Made by a program: the position numbers and the translations under genes
Part shown: in pieces, positions 21,750-34,200 of the stretch
Layout of the letters: each line of letters starts with the position of its first letter
Position numbering within the stretch: position 1 is the stretch's first letter
The notes under the pieces: model-generated
Seen by the model: only the letters and a program-made list of their open reading frames with translations
The model's database searches: none
Told to the model about the DNA's origin: nothing
Source: Cryptomeria japonica
Taxonomy: Eukaryota > Streptophyta > Pinopsida > Cupressales > Cupressaceae
DNA length: 60,000 nt
Assembly: GCF_030272615.1 (NCBI RefSeq)
Contig: NC_081414.1
Span: forward strand, 231,883,733 to 231,943,732
Direction of reading: 5' to 3'

Positions 21750-23193
21750 TGTAGACACCTAAAAATGTCTCATTGATCATGTACTAATTATTCATCTAAT
21801 TGATTAAATAATTATTTAATTATTTAATTTAGTTAGTTAATCTTATTCTTCTAATTTCGTATTTCTTCATCATCTTACTAACTATTCCAATTTCAATTCT
21901 ATCAATCATTTAAACCATTTTCTAATGTTAATTAAATATTTATTATTTGATTAATTATGATTTTAATCCATCAATTTAAATAATCTTTGTTATTTAAATA
22001 AATTCATTTTCAATTTCTATCTTTATTCAATTAATCATTTAAACCATTTTCTAATGTTAATTAAATATTTATTATTTGATTAATTATGATTTTAATCGTC
22101 AATTTAAATAATCTTTATTATTTAAATAAATTCATTTTCAATTTCTATCTCTATTCAATTAATCATTAACCCTTTTTCTAAATATTAATTAAATATTTAT
22201 TATTTAATTAATTGTGATTTTGATCCTTTAATTTAAATAATCTTTATTATTTAATTAAATTCAGTTTCTAAATTATTAAATAGTTTCTTTAAATTATTTA
22301 ATTAACTAATTTATTCTTCAATTCCTAATCCCCAAATTCTAATTTCATTTAATTTAATCCAAATTAATTCTAATTCACATTTCTTCTATTTCTTCTAATT
22401 TCAAATACATGTGCATGATTTCAAAAATCAAATTGAAAATCATAGTCAAGTTCTAAATATATTCAAATAATAAATTGAATTTAAAATAAATTCAATATTT
22501 GAATTAAATTCTCATGCAAAGATTAAATTGAAAATCAAAGTCAAGGTGCAAGCACATGCTAAATTAATTAATTCAATCAATTAATTGATTAAATCATTAT
22601 CTTTTCAATCTCTATTTCTATCTTCCACTTTGCTTTTTTCCAGAAAGCTCTCAAAATGCTCTCAATCAACTTTCAATCAGTTAACTATCTCCTCCTCTTT
22701 ATTTCCTCCAATCATTCTTTTTCATCTTTCAATTGACTTTTTTCTCAATCAGTTAACTCATTAATCTATTCAATCAATTTTGTTCCACCTCCAAATCAGT
22801 AGTTCAATTGTCAATCAGTATGTGAGCTCACCCGAGTTCCACCTCTTGATCAATTTGTTCCACCTTTCAATCAATCCTCTCCAATAATCTATAAATTGAG
22901 CACTCAATCTCCATTTTCAACAATCACGATGAATCATGAACAATTACTCTGAATCACGAAGTTCGAATCTTTGTGTCAATTGTAGGTTGTCAGCACGATA
23001 TCTGAGAGTCATCATACCACAAAGAAGAGAAGAACAATGGAAGCCATGATGCACAGTAGGGAGTTTTATATTGTTTAATTTTATTCTATTTTGCATCTAT
23101 TTTATTGGTTTATGTTTGAATTGCTTAGATAGTTAAGGGATTTATGATTTTCCTTATTTCTTATTTAGCAATGATGATTTTGTGCACACAACA
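21750..23193 (+). repeat. 5' LTR of the large element
   Basis: 1444 bp, very AT-rich. It contains a degenerate internal repeat of about 125 bp (roughly 21900-22260), each unit holding TTAATTAAATATTTATTATT and AATTTAAATAATCTTT. A TATA box lies in the last quarter. The 3' LTR, after removing its two LINEs and one copy of each TSD, is about 1427 bp and differs by scattered substitutions, many of them transitions. Confidence 0.92.
22890..22896 (+). promoter_or_regulatory. TATA box of the large element's 5' LTR
   Basis: TATAAAT in CCAATAATCTATAAATTGAG; the same word is kept in the 3' LTR at 46279-46285. Conservation in both LTRs and a single occurrence support a core promoter role. Confidence 0.55.
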
Positions 23194-23196
23194 TTT

Positions 23197-23214
23197 TGGT
23201 GAACTCGATGTGAA
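23197..23214 (+). other. putative primer binding site of the large element
   Basis: TGGTGAACTCGATGTGAA starts three bases after the 5' LTR. It begins with the TGG that pairs with a tRNA CCA end, but I cannot assign the tRNA with confidence. Confidence 0.45.
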
Positions 23215-23280
23215 ATAACAATAATTTAACCTTCTTTGTTTGCTGTGTGATTTTGCATATCTTACAGTTTTTTAAATTTT

Positions 23281-24060
23281 TTGCAGGTTTGTACGAATTG
23301 CATAATAGAGTCAGAATCATGCAATCGTGTTTATACAATCACGCAATCACATAGACAGGATCATACAATTGAGCATACAGGGTCACGAATTTGTGTGGAA
23401 CCCATCACGCAATCATCTAGATACTGTCACGCGATCGATCAGATTCTGTTACTCATTCGTTAGCTGGTTTATGCATTTTGTTTTTCTAATTTTTCTCATT
23501 ATCTGCATTTTGTTCTGTTTGGATCTTGTAATAAATTTATTAAATCTGAATATGGTTTATATTTATTGCATGCTTTAATTGTGACATCTTATGGCACGTA
23601 AGGTACAATTCAGAATTTTAGGTGCCAGGAGGATGAAGGAACAAAGAAGACAAGCCAGGCGCTATCAACAAATCCTAAATGCAGAAAAGAGGATATGAGA
23701 TCTAGAGAACCAACTAACCATTCACAAATACAACAACCTAGTTCTCTCGTATAGAGTAAAATACGATTTGCTTAACATAGAGTGGATGACCAGAGATCTT
23801 GCTAGGGAATCACAATTTGTTTTGCAGGTTCCAGATCATAATTAGATTTGTTATTTTTATTTTTTTGTTTAGTTTGTCTATTTATCACGCATTTGCCTAG
23901 ATAGGATCACGCATTCACCCTGTCATTTTCAAGCAATTTCTATGTCATTATAACACATTTGCTTTGTCTGAATTACGCATTGGCATTGGCATTATCACGC
24001 AATCCCTCATACAAGATCATGCATTCGCGCAGGTATCATTACGCATTCATTTTTTTTATT
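23281..24060 (+). repeat. scattered TCACGCAATC / TCACGCATTC motif array
   Basis: A leader stretch in which the word ATCACGCA(A/T)TC and near versions recur many times at irregular spacing (for example near 23338, 23405, 23429, 23887, 23908, 23994 and 24027). The small frame at 23591-23845 sits between two clusters. Spacing is irregular, so this is not a simple tandem repeat. Confidence 0.6.
23591..23845 (+). pseudogene. small basic coiled-coil frame of the large element
   Basis: From ATG 23591 an 84-codon frame begins MARKVQFRILGARRMKEQRR, very basic, and continues with heptad-like leucines (DLENQLTIHKYNNLVL) to TAG at 23843-23845. One in-frame TGA occurs about codon 36, where CGA (Arg) would suit the context. 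No known family is recognised. Its place just after the primer site and its basic N-terminus suggest a small nucleic-acid-binding or gag-like protein, but that is inference. Confidence 0.45.
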
Positions 24061-24174
24061 TAAGTTTTTATTTTCTCTGGATTTTCTTGGGTTACTGATA
24101 ATCTGTCTGCAACATGTGGTGAATTTACAGAGAGGATTGGATTATTACTGAATCATAAACATTCATGCTTTCAC

Positions 24175-24345
24175 ACTTCAGTTTTGGGCTTAAAATAAAC
24201 CTAGTTAAAATGGACATGCATGTTATGACACTTTAGTTTTGGGCTTAAAATAAACCTGGTAAAATTGACATGCATGCTATCACACTTCAGTTTGGTGTTT
24301 TAAAATTGACATGCACATGTGTATCTCACACCTAAATTTGGGTTT
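24175..24345 (+). repeat. 54-55 bp tandem repeat, about three copies
   Basis: Units begin CACTTCAGTTTTGGGCTTAA or close variants at about 24175, 24230 and 24284, each containing GACATGCATG. It is non-coding. Nearby, AGAACCAACTTA with following sequence is also duplicated about 98 bp apart (near 24736 and 24834). The rest of 24060-25300 shows no supported gene. Confidence 0.65.
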
Positions 24346-25299
24346 TAAAATGAACGTGAATTGGGCTTATCAATATAATAACTCACACTTCATTTTATTT
24401 AAGGGAAATAACTTTTTATTGTGTTTGGGGTGGACCTACTATTGCATCAACTACCTTTCCACCCACCTTCGGGTCTTGGAAGAAAGGGAGAAGGTGATAA
24501 CAACACCCAATTTTTCATTTTAGTAGTGAGGGGTATCTTTGACTGGGGATTTCATCACCCCACAGAGATACTTCGAATTGGGATGCATTGGGGATATCAT
24601 CTCTCCCAGTTTACTATCGAGCACCTTTTTTGAGCCACTATATAAATATATTGGTCAGGTGGCTAGAGTGTTGAGTGAATTCGACATATGTGGGGGCCTT
24701 CCCTACACCGATAAGCTCCCACATACATCGAATTAGAACCAACTTAATATCCCAAATCTTACATTCACTGATTCCTAATTGCCTTGCTCTGAGAATCCGT
24801 CGTTGGATCAGGACCCCTCAAAATTTTACAATAAGAACCAACTTAGTAGCCCAAATCCTACATTTAGTGATTCTGGGAGTGTGGATCATACCTCATAGAT
24901 AAGATATTTAGATCTTCAAGGTAAGAGAGATTGGCATGCCTGAGAAGTGTGTGTCGTGGAGTGGAGCCAATGCTGCCAGACTCTCTATCTGTTCATCTTG
25001 TTTCGGTATTTTGCTGCGGGCCCCTCATTGAATGGTGTCCACTTTCCAGCCTAAGATTGTCTTAGGTGCCTTTATATGTATTGTTGTACCAAACCAGTAT
25101 TTGGGCTATTTCAGGCCCTATCTTGCATATCTCTGAATTCTCAAAGTTGGTTAGAACGTAGTTTAGTCAGCTATACCTGTCTTCAAACAACTGTTCTTAG
25201 ATTTAGAAAACAATAAACTTGTCCTACAAACAAAATTACTAGAAACAAAGTTTGCCTTGAAACATTAGACGGGCCTACAAACTCAAAAAAATTACATAT

Positions 25300-25790
25300 T
25301 GACCACAGGAAGTCCTTGCATAGTCCTCATTGTCGTCCTCATATAGTCCTTATTTACATCCTTACTTTGCATAAGTCCTTGCATAGTCCTCATTATTATC
25401 CCCATTATCATCCTCATATACGTCCTTAGTCCTTATTATCATTCCCATTATCGTCCTCATATACGCCCTTAGTTATTTCATAGTACTCATTTACATCCTT
25501 ATTATCGTCCTTATTTATGTTGTTAGAATTTGCATAAGTCCTTGTATCGTCCTTATTATCATCCTTATTATCATCCTCATTTACATCATTAGAATTTGCA
25601 TAAGTATTTTCATAAGTCCTTGCAACGTCCTCATTATCGTCCTCATAGAGTTCCCATATACGTCGTCATAATCTTCACATAAGTCTTTATTTGTGTCCCA
25701 TTGACCTCCTAGTTCATTTTAGTGTTGTCATAATCTTCATTTTATTCCTGTTCTAGACTTCATATAGGTCTGTCTTAGTCCGTCGTCATT
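25300..25790 (+). repeat. degenerate TCCTCATTATCGTCCTCATA array
   Basis: A low-complexity stretch built from variants of TCCTCATTATCGTCCTCAT, TACGTCCTTAG and TTTGCATAAGTCCTTG. Unit length varies between about 15 and 30 bp. It ends shortly before the Gln/Asn-rich frame. Confidence 0.65.
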
Positions 25791-25973
25791 TGCATAATCA
25801 TCATAGAAATTCATACCCCAAACGTCCAAATCACAATCAGAGGATCAATAAAACTCAACCTCAACTCAAACAAGTTTGTCAAGTTCAACAAATCAAACAT
25901 TGTCACATTCAAAGAAATGGAGAAAACATCTTACATGTTGTGATCCTAGGTCCAAACCAATCAAGAAAAAATC

Positions 25974-27920
25974 ATGGATTGGCATTGTACATTTTGTAGT
26001 GAAGGTGGAGAATTAATCCCTTCCATTCCTATTTTATCACCGTCTGGAGAAACCTTAGCTCAACAGATCAAGACTTTGCAACAAAAAATGATAGCCATGA
26101 CTAGTCCTAACAACCATAGGGTTTGGTTAGAAAAAATGATGAGAGAAGTGATGACCATGAGGGAATCAGTATCAGACCAACCTTCTTCTTGTGAGACCAT
26201 TCAAACATACCAACCTTCATTCTTCAACAAAATCGTTCCTACCTCAGTTCAACCAACATTAGAGTCATGTAAACCTTCTTTTTCTTTCAACCCACTATAT
26301 CAATCATACCAATCATATCAATCATATCAACCCAATAATCAAACCCTTTTCAACCAAAATTGAACCCCATTCAACCAAAGTCCAAAACAAAATACATATC
26401 AACCGAATAATCAAACCCCTTTCAACCAAAATCAAACCCCATTCAACCAAAGTCCAAAAAAAAATTCATATCAACCCAACAATCAAACCCCTTTCAACCA
26501 AAATCAAACCCCATTCAACCAAAGTCCAAAACAAAATTCACATCAATCCAATATTCAAAGTACCTCTTTCAACCAAAATCAAACCCCTTTCAACCAAAAT
26601 CAAACCCCATTCAACCAAAGTCCAAATCAAAATTCACACCAACCCAACATTCAAACCTCTTTCAACCAAAGTCCAAATCAAAATTCATTCAACCAAAATC
26701 AAACCTCTTTCACCCAAAATCATACTCCTTTCACCCAAAATCAAATCCCTTTCAACCAAATCCCAAATCAACCATATCTATCCACCATTTCATCATCCCC
26801 TGAAGTCACACAAGACCAATCCATGCCATCTCTATCTAATAACATAACCTCCCAAGGGCTATCCATCGTACAAATCCAATCTAATTCAAGTCATGATTCA
26901 GAGGATCTCATTAAAAATCCTTCCTCATCATGCCAATGTGTTGAAACATTCCAATAATCTCCCATGCATATCCAAGCTCCTTCCCCGTGTCAAGAGGATG
27001 ATCCTAAATTAGAAGAAATGAGTCCTGAAACAAATAAAGATTAAGAACAACCACTTCCATCCTACCCAATTTTTCATTAAGATCCCACCAACCAAGAATC
27101 TTATGACGATCCCCTCACTCTTTTCTGTTCCATTTACAATGATACCCTTTTGTATCGAGAACAAAGTGTCCTTTCAAGTCCCATCCAACATCCACCTCCT
27201 AAGCAAGATCAGGATAGCCCTTCTATCCTTCTTAATAATCCCTTTCCAAGCCAAGATCAAAGCATACCTTTACCTTCATGTCCTAGACAAGATCCCATTA
27301 TTTCTTCAAATACTAATCAAGATCCCTCCATCCCTTCTTTTCCATGTCATAATCTTCCATTTCTCTCACAAGATTCCCTCTCAAATGAATTTACCATTTC
27401 TCCTCATGATGACAATCCCTCTACACAAGTTTTTCATGAACTCCTTATCAATGAAATCACCAATCCTAATCATACTACAGAGAACAATTTCTCAACAATT
27501 GTATGTGAGCCATCATCACATGCCAATGTGGTTACAAAAACAAGCATGGCACCAGCCAATGAAATCAACACCCAAATTGTTTCATCACCTTCTTCATGCA
27601 CAAGCATAACACTAGCTAATGAGATTGACACCTGGTTGGCTTCGTCATACTCTTCAAGTGCATCAATAAAAAAAGCCATAGCACCTACTCATGTCACAAC
27701 TTCGAAACCAAAATCAATTCATCTCATACACCCACACTTGAAAGACTGGGGGCAAGAAGATCTACCACAACTGGATTGGTTTGAAAATAAGGTGGCTATA
27801 GCAAAAACTGTACATGGAATATACTTAGTTGAGTCCTTATATCTTATTGGAAAAGACATATTTATTCGACTTCAAACAAAGACCAATGAACTACCTACAC
27901 AAAACTCCCTGGCCCTATGA
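25974..27920 (+). pseudogene. Gln/Asn-rich repeat protein of the large element
   Basis: One reading frame of about 648 codons with only four stops (TGA 26361, TAA 26955, TAA 27042, TAA 27078). It starts MDWHCTFCSEGGELIPSIP, has a helical stretch (TLAQQIKTLQQKMIAM), then about fourteen copies of a TPFNQN/TPFNQS type unit rich in Gln and Asn (residues about 100-265), a Ser/Pro/Gln-rich middle, and a more ordered end including HLKDWGQEDLPQLDWFENKV. I recognise no family. It may be a structural or gag-like protein of a non-autonomous element. The first TGA replaces Gln in the repeat consensus. Confidence 0.6.
26280..26775 (+). repeat. coding repeat of the FNQN/FNQS unit
   Basis: The DNA words TTTCAACCAAAATCAAACCCC and CATTCAACCAAAGTCCAAA alternate, giving a partly regular array with a higher-order period near 75 bp in its first part (26330-26560) and looser spacing afterwards. 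It encodes the Gln/Asn-rich domain above and starts with a short TATCAATCATACCAATCA array (SYQSYQSYQ). Confidence 0.8.
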
Positions 27921-29727
27921 ACAACATGCATCTTAAAAAATATTATATCTAAGGGCTGGGTTAGTTTTGGTTTTACTTTTCGTATTTCATATCATTTTCT
28001 TCAAAGCATTGCATTGCATATAGTTCCTTTTTCAAATGCATCACATTCACAAAATTACTACATTTACATATAGCAACGTCAATAAAACAAGGCAACTGTC
28101 CAAGTTTATCATTTCTTTGCATTCAAGAGAAACAAGGGTCATCTCCTTTCTTAGATATTCAGACATGAAGTCTTTGAGGTCCTAAGGTCATTCATTTTCA
28201 ACGTTACCATGAGACGATGCTTTACTTATGGTTGGGTAGTGATTTCACTATTTGAGACTTGTTAACCCAAAATCTATCAATTGCTATATCTCAAACACAT
28301 TAAAAAAATCTCTAATTCATTCTAGACACCTAGTTGATCATATGACTAGTGAAAAATCTAAAATTCTACTTCAGCGCCGCTAGAATTGTCACACCCAAGT
28401 AGGTTTCATTACTTACAAGTCAAGGCAAGAAAATAAAAACTAAAAAGTGCTATGCCAAATAATCATCTCAAGGAAAAAGAGAAATGATATATAAATGAAA
28501 TATCACGCATATAAGTGTAACAAAAATCTTGACTATGGGAACATGCAAGTAACTCCATCAGGGCTATGAACGCCTGTTGGCAATGGAGCAATATTTGAGA
28601 AATTATAGTCTATAACCTTGTCGGAGTTCTAAAAGCTTGCTGGCAACAAGGCTCTATTCGAGATGCTTTTAAAGTTAGAATAATCCATGTAGCTAGTCAT
28701 ATAGGATGCTAAGAATCTTTAGTGAACACAAGAGTAGGAATTAACTCATTTGCACACACATGGACAAAAGAAGATCAAAGTTTGAAGAACCAATGGGGAA
28801 GTTTTCTGCATCTCCATTTGTAAATCCTAGTCACTAAGTGAGTTAATTTGGATGTTCCAAGGGACCTTAAGGATCGATTGACCACTTATCTATAAAATGT
28901 TTTGCGCCTCCAACTCAATTGGTGTACTACAAAATGCTAAACAAACACATTCATCCTTGATTTGAATAGGAAACACATCTTTATCATGCATATTGCATTA
29001 ACATAGATCATGTTAAAAATTCATTGTCTCCACATGCATTCTCCAAGATCATCATGTCATACAGGTTTGCACACTGGGGGCATAACTGAAAAAATCCTAA
29101 AAATCATATAAAGTCCTGATAAAATCATAAAAAATAAAAAAGAGTCCTGAAATCAATCCAAAAACATTGAGAAAACATGAAAAATCAACCAAAAACATCC
29201 ATATAAAGTCGTGAAAAAACCCCTAAAAATCAAATACGATCCTGAAAAAATCAATCAAAAACATCCATAAAAAGTCCTGAAAAAATACCAAAAACATTGG
29301 GAAAACACAAAATCAATAAAAAACATTCAGATAAAGTCCTGAAAAAATTCAAAAAACATTGAAAAACATAAAATTCAAAAACATTGAAAAAAAAAATCAA
29401 TACCAAAAACATTTGAAAAAAAAAATCAATACCAAAAACATTTGAAAAAAAATAAATTCAAACAAAATCACAAAATGTCTTGAAAAAAGCCTTAAAAATT
29501 GAAAACTAAAAAACTAAAAATCAAAGCAAGAAAGCATGGACCGTCTATCAAATCAAATCAACAATAGACAAACTTTCAAAGTCTACAATCAAACTGATCA
29601 CATGTCTTGTTAATCAATTTATCGATCAAAATCTATCAAACATTAACATGTCTTGTTAATCAATTTATCGATCAAACTCTATCAAACATCAACATGTCTT
29701 ATAGAGGGAAGGGTACACTCAAAACCA
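27921..29727 (+). other. internal non-coding part of the large element
   Basis: No supported reading frame. From about 29080 to 29520 it is a degenerate A-rich array of AAAGTCCTGAAAAAAT and CCAAAAACATTGAAAA words. At 29580-29700 a phrase containing CATGTCTTGTTAATCAATTT is repeated. The nested LTR element is inserted at 29733. Confidence 0.6.
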
Positions 29728-29732
29728 GATAG

Positions 29733-30890
29733 TGTTAGGCCCAATATGGAAAGCTAATGTACTGAGAGGGGAGGGGTGAATCAGTGCTCCAAAACTTTTC
29801 TTGAATAATAACTTTACTGTTATGCATAAACAAAATAGTGCAATAACATAAAATAAAGTTAAAACAAATAGATAACAATCATACATGATTCACTCCATAA
29901 CACATATATTTTGGTTACGCAGAAACTCTTGGTTAGAGAGAAAAACTGCGGTGGGGATGGCACCCACAACTTCACTACTGCAATAATAAAGAATGCTCAG
30001 TTAGAGCTACATTTTAGCTATTTCTGATAGCTTACCTTGTTAGGAGTAACAAGATCTGTTAGATCTACCTTGCTAAAGGATTTTACAACATTTAACCTAA
30101 ATGTTGCACCTGGTTAGAGGCTTTACAATTTATAGACTTGATTAGAGTCTTTTACCCTGTTAAAGGTTTCTCTTTCAACTTCACAATATTACAATAAAAT
30201 CATTACAAATATCTGCAACTTTACATCGGAAATGTTATAGCAGATTCTATGTGCCCAGAATAGATTACCTTGCTTATAGCATACCTTGGTAACCCATATA
30301 GTAACTCGGTAAACCCTTCTATTTACTTTGTTCTTCGACTGTTCTCTGAAAACCTTCTCGATGACCTCTGTGTCTCTGTAACAGTCTTCCTTCATACATG
30401 CACACACCTTTAACTCTTAACTCATGTTGTATAAATAGATCTCTTAAAATGGTGATCCAATTCATTGCATCGATCTTACAAACATGATTCCTTGAATGAA
30501 TAACTATACAAAATATTTCATTGGTTAGCTTGATCTCAAAATCATACACAATCTTTTGGTGCAATTTCCAATGTAATAACGGTTAGATGTGCCTTGATCT
30601 TGTAACACGTTTTCATATGCATGTCCAGGTTCAATGTATCTGGTAACACGTTTCACTCGGTGAATATCAACTTGGTCTGTCATCTTTACTGCTCGGTAGA
30701 TATAAGAAGATACTCGGTAGACAACTCGGTGTATACTGCATTCTGTGATTGTTTTCTTCTGTAATCGACTAGACTGTGCATACCGACTTCTCTGTGTATA
30801 CCGATTGCATGATTCGATAGTGTTAACCGACTAGAGTATATAGTATAACTTTGAATATAAAAACTAATGGCAATTTGATAAGTAGTAACA
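29733..30890 (-). repeat. 3' LTR of the nested element
   Basis: In plus sense it begins TGTTAGGCCCAATATGG and ends GATAAGTAGTAACA. It matches 36538-37694 with scattered, mostly transition differences. A TATA-type word TATAAATA (plus reading; TATTTATA in element sense) lies at 30430-30437. Confidence 0.93.
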
Positions 30891-30903
30891 ATCTCCCCTT
30901 TTG
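30891..30903 (-). other. polypurine tract of the nested element
   Basis: In element sense CAAAAGGGGAGAT directly before the LTR start TGTTAC. It would prime plus-strand DNA synthesis. Confidence 0.8.
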
Positions 30904-31245
30904 ACATTAGTTGAGATGTTTGACAAAAACTACTTTCAAAGTTATAACTCAAAAATCTATATACTTTGCAAAATGACTATACTTCACAATATATACAATA
31001 GTCAATGAAATAGTATATTCAGATATACTCCCCTTATCATTATACTATACATAACTTCTGATTTTGCATGCTTGGTTCTGTGGTTGTGTGCTTTGCTTAC
31101 TATCCTTTGATATTCTGCATACTCTGCACGGTATACTCCCCCTGTATACAATACTCCGAATACATATATCAAAACTGTATCACCAAAATTGTATCACTCC
31201 CCAAATATATAGTATCACTCCCCCTTTTTGACAAACATCAAAAAC

Positions 31246-34200
31246 TTAATTTCCATCCAGGGGTGGTAACTGATCAAAAATAGATTTATACTTTTTCCAG
31301 GCATCGGTGAGTGCGACAGAGAGTGCATCCTTTACACTTTCCATTAAAGAATTTTGTGCTGAATATTAGCCAATAGTGATATTAAGCCATCAAGAGTGCT
31401 TCCCTCTTGTGTAGTAGATAGGCATGTAGCTCGGTTAATCTGTTCTTGAACTGATGAAAGATGAGGAAGGAATAATGTCTGGAGTGTCATTATATCCATC
31501 CTAATCTTATGTTCTTCATTTCTGAGTTCTAACTGTTGAGCCATGAGCTGTTGAAGCTTGGTATAAAAATTTTGAACTGAATTTGGCTTTGTGGTCAACT
31601 TATTGGAGAGATCGGTGATCTCTTTCTCAATTGCATCAATTTTATTCTTGGTATCTTTAATGAATATGGAAAACGTGCAAAGTTTCTGAAATAAATAAAG
31701 AATATGCTTGAGTTGAGGGGACAACTCAACAATGAATTTGACAAGCTTGACTTTACCAATAGCTAGAGCTTTTTGTACTTCTTCTATCATTTTTGCAGTA
31801 AGCTCCTTGTCTTTTAGCTTGCTCAAGTACTGAGATGCATCAACTCCAGATGTTTCTATTTGATTAAGGAGTTCATCCAGTTGAATGTGGATGGTAGCAT
31901 CTGTTGACACTGTAGCTGTAGGTAGTATATCTGATAGCAGTGTCTTCACCTTCTGAAGTACTTTATTCTTCTTTTGTATGGCCATCTATTTTTCTTGTTT
32001 GGCCTTTGCTTTGCATAGTTCACCGAAATCAATAAGTGCTTGCCCCTTTAATTTTGAGATATCCACATTGGGCAACACTATCGGTTTACTCAAATCAACT
32101 TTAAAACTATGCTTTTTCACCTTCTTCTCTTTACCTTTGGTCGGTTGGACCAAGACAATAGCTTGTGAGGCTTGTTGACCCTCGGTAGGTTGCTCGGTAG
32201 AGGCAACACTATGGTCGGTTCCTGTAGCTATTGTGGTGTCCTTTGCTGACTCGGTACTAGGTGTCTCGGCTGCTACATTTTCAGTGCTTGATGGTGCTTG
32301 AGAGGTCTTTTCTTGAGTTGTACCTTTTGCTGCTTCAAACTGGTCACCTTCGGTGCCTTGTGCTATATATTGAGGAGCTTTGGTAGAGACAGGTTGAGTG
32401 ATCGATGGATAAGGCTGAACTTGTACTAACACAGATTCACTAGATACAAGTTTTGCATATGTAGTGCCTTCTATCATCTCCTACTCCTATTCTTCTGCAT
32501 CCATGACATCTTCATCAATTTGAGTAGTGTCATCCGGGTCTTGCTTGGTAGTGTCAGGACCTTGCTCAGTGACATCAGGATCTTGCTTGGTGACATCAAC
32601 AATTTCAACTTTAGATTGTTCACCGACATCTTTTATTTTGAAGATTTCCTGCCACTTTGCTTTTGTCTCCTTTTCTACATCAATATATAGCCCATTCATC
32701 AGTTTTAAGGCTCTCTGTTTGACAAGAAATTTAGAATTGTAGGTTGTCAAATGTTCTTTAATTTCTGCTATAGACATATCAGGAAATAGATGGACTAGAC
32801 TGCTTTCTCTAATTTGTTCCTCTGAGTCCATTGCATACTTCCACCTATTATCAATATGCAAGTAATGTTCATTTGGACGTGACTTTACTAGTTCCAATGG
32901 AGCTAGCCGAAATTTTAGAAGTGTGCAGATGACAGCTTCTTCAATTTGTCTCTTCTAATCATTATTCCTAGTCTCATACTTGACATATCTAAATCCTCCA
33001 AATCCACCATATTCTTTTAGATTTGCACAAAAATTTTCAACACTATGTATATTTACCTTCTTGCTTTTGACAATTTGGAATTTGTTGGCATCCTCAGATT
33101 TTGTATCACTAGACTCTTTTGCCAAATTGAGTCTCTGAGTAGATTTCTTGTAGGTCTTGGTTACTTTGGGAGCAATAACACTCTTTTGTTTCTTACTCGG
33201 TGATGCAGCTGATGCTCTTGTATTAGGTCTCTTTGTTGGAGGAGTCGGTAGGGCCTTTGAAGTGTCTTGTTTCTTTCTTTTTAACACTTTACCCTTAGGC
33301 AGTTCGGTGCTCAATGTTATTGCTGCCTCTTGAGCTTCTGATTCCTCTTCGGTGATGGCAAGAGTGCCTTTGATAGGTGTAGAGGAAGAGTCTTCTCCGA
33401 ATTTCTCAGATAATACCTTAATCATCTTTGTGGGCTTTCTTGTAGCTTTGGGTACTACAATGCTCATTTTTACCTTTTCCTTCACTTCTTCATAAGTTCC
33501 ATATCTCAGTTCGGTAGCATGCCTTGGTAATGTAAGATATGCATCAATTTGCTGTTGTGTGGTATCATAGTCAATCTTGTAACCCATTGGTGGCAAAGAT
33601 TGAGTCCTTGGTTCCACAACATTCACATAATAGTAATCGGTGTCTACCTCAAAGCATATATCATCCTTATATTTCTCTATCAACTATGGTGGAATCCGGT
33701 ACCTGTTGTGCATCTTCTCTTGAAATTTACTGAAGTAGTCGTCCATGATATCATTGAAATTATCACCTAGTTTCTTGATAAACTCATTAATCTGATGGGT
33801 GATTGGCCGGTGTAGCTCCCAAACTACTTTACCGATTGATGGAAAGAATTTCTCAAAGTAGAAAAACATGCATACAAGAAGTGAACCAAACTTTAGAGTA
33901 TTTGCCGAGTTGTTCTTCTTCGGCTTCCTTATTGTGTTCAGGTTCTCAAACAAGTTTTTCAATAACACTTCACATAAATCAACTTTCATTCCTTTTTTCA
34001 CTATTTTATAGGCTAAGTCAACTACTGCACAAGGTACACTATTTTCCCTTGCTGATTGGAAGAAACAGTAACCAATTACTCTAATTGCAAACTTAAGTTC
34101 TACATTAGTGACATTGTTCAGTTTCAGTCCTCGGTAATCAGATTTTACTCCAGTTAAACTGATTAACTCCTTTTGTGATATCATCTTCTGTGCTCGGGCA

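Noticed and set aside
26330-26770. CRISPR-like spaced repeat
   Set aside because: Units are back-to-back, coding and degenerate with no unique spacers; this is plant nuclear DNA.
27103-27609. 168-codon frame overlapping the Gln/Asn-rich protein
   Set aside because: Shifted-frame shadow; the 25974 frame continues through this part with sensible composition.
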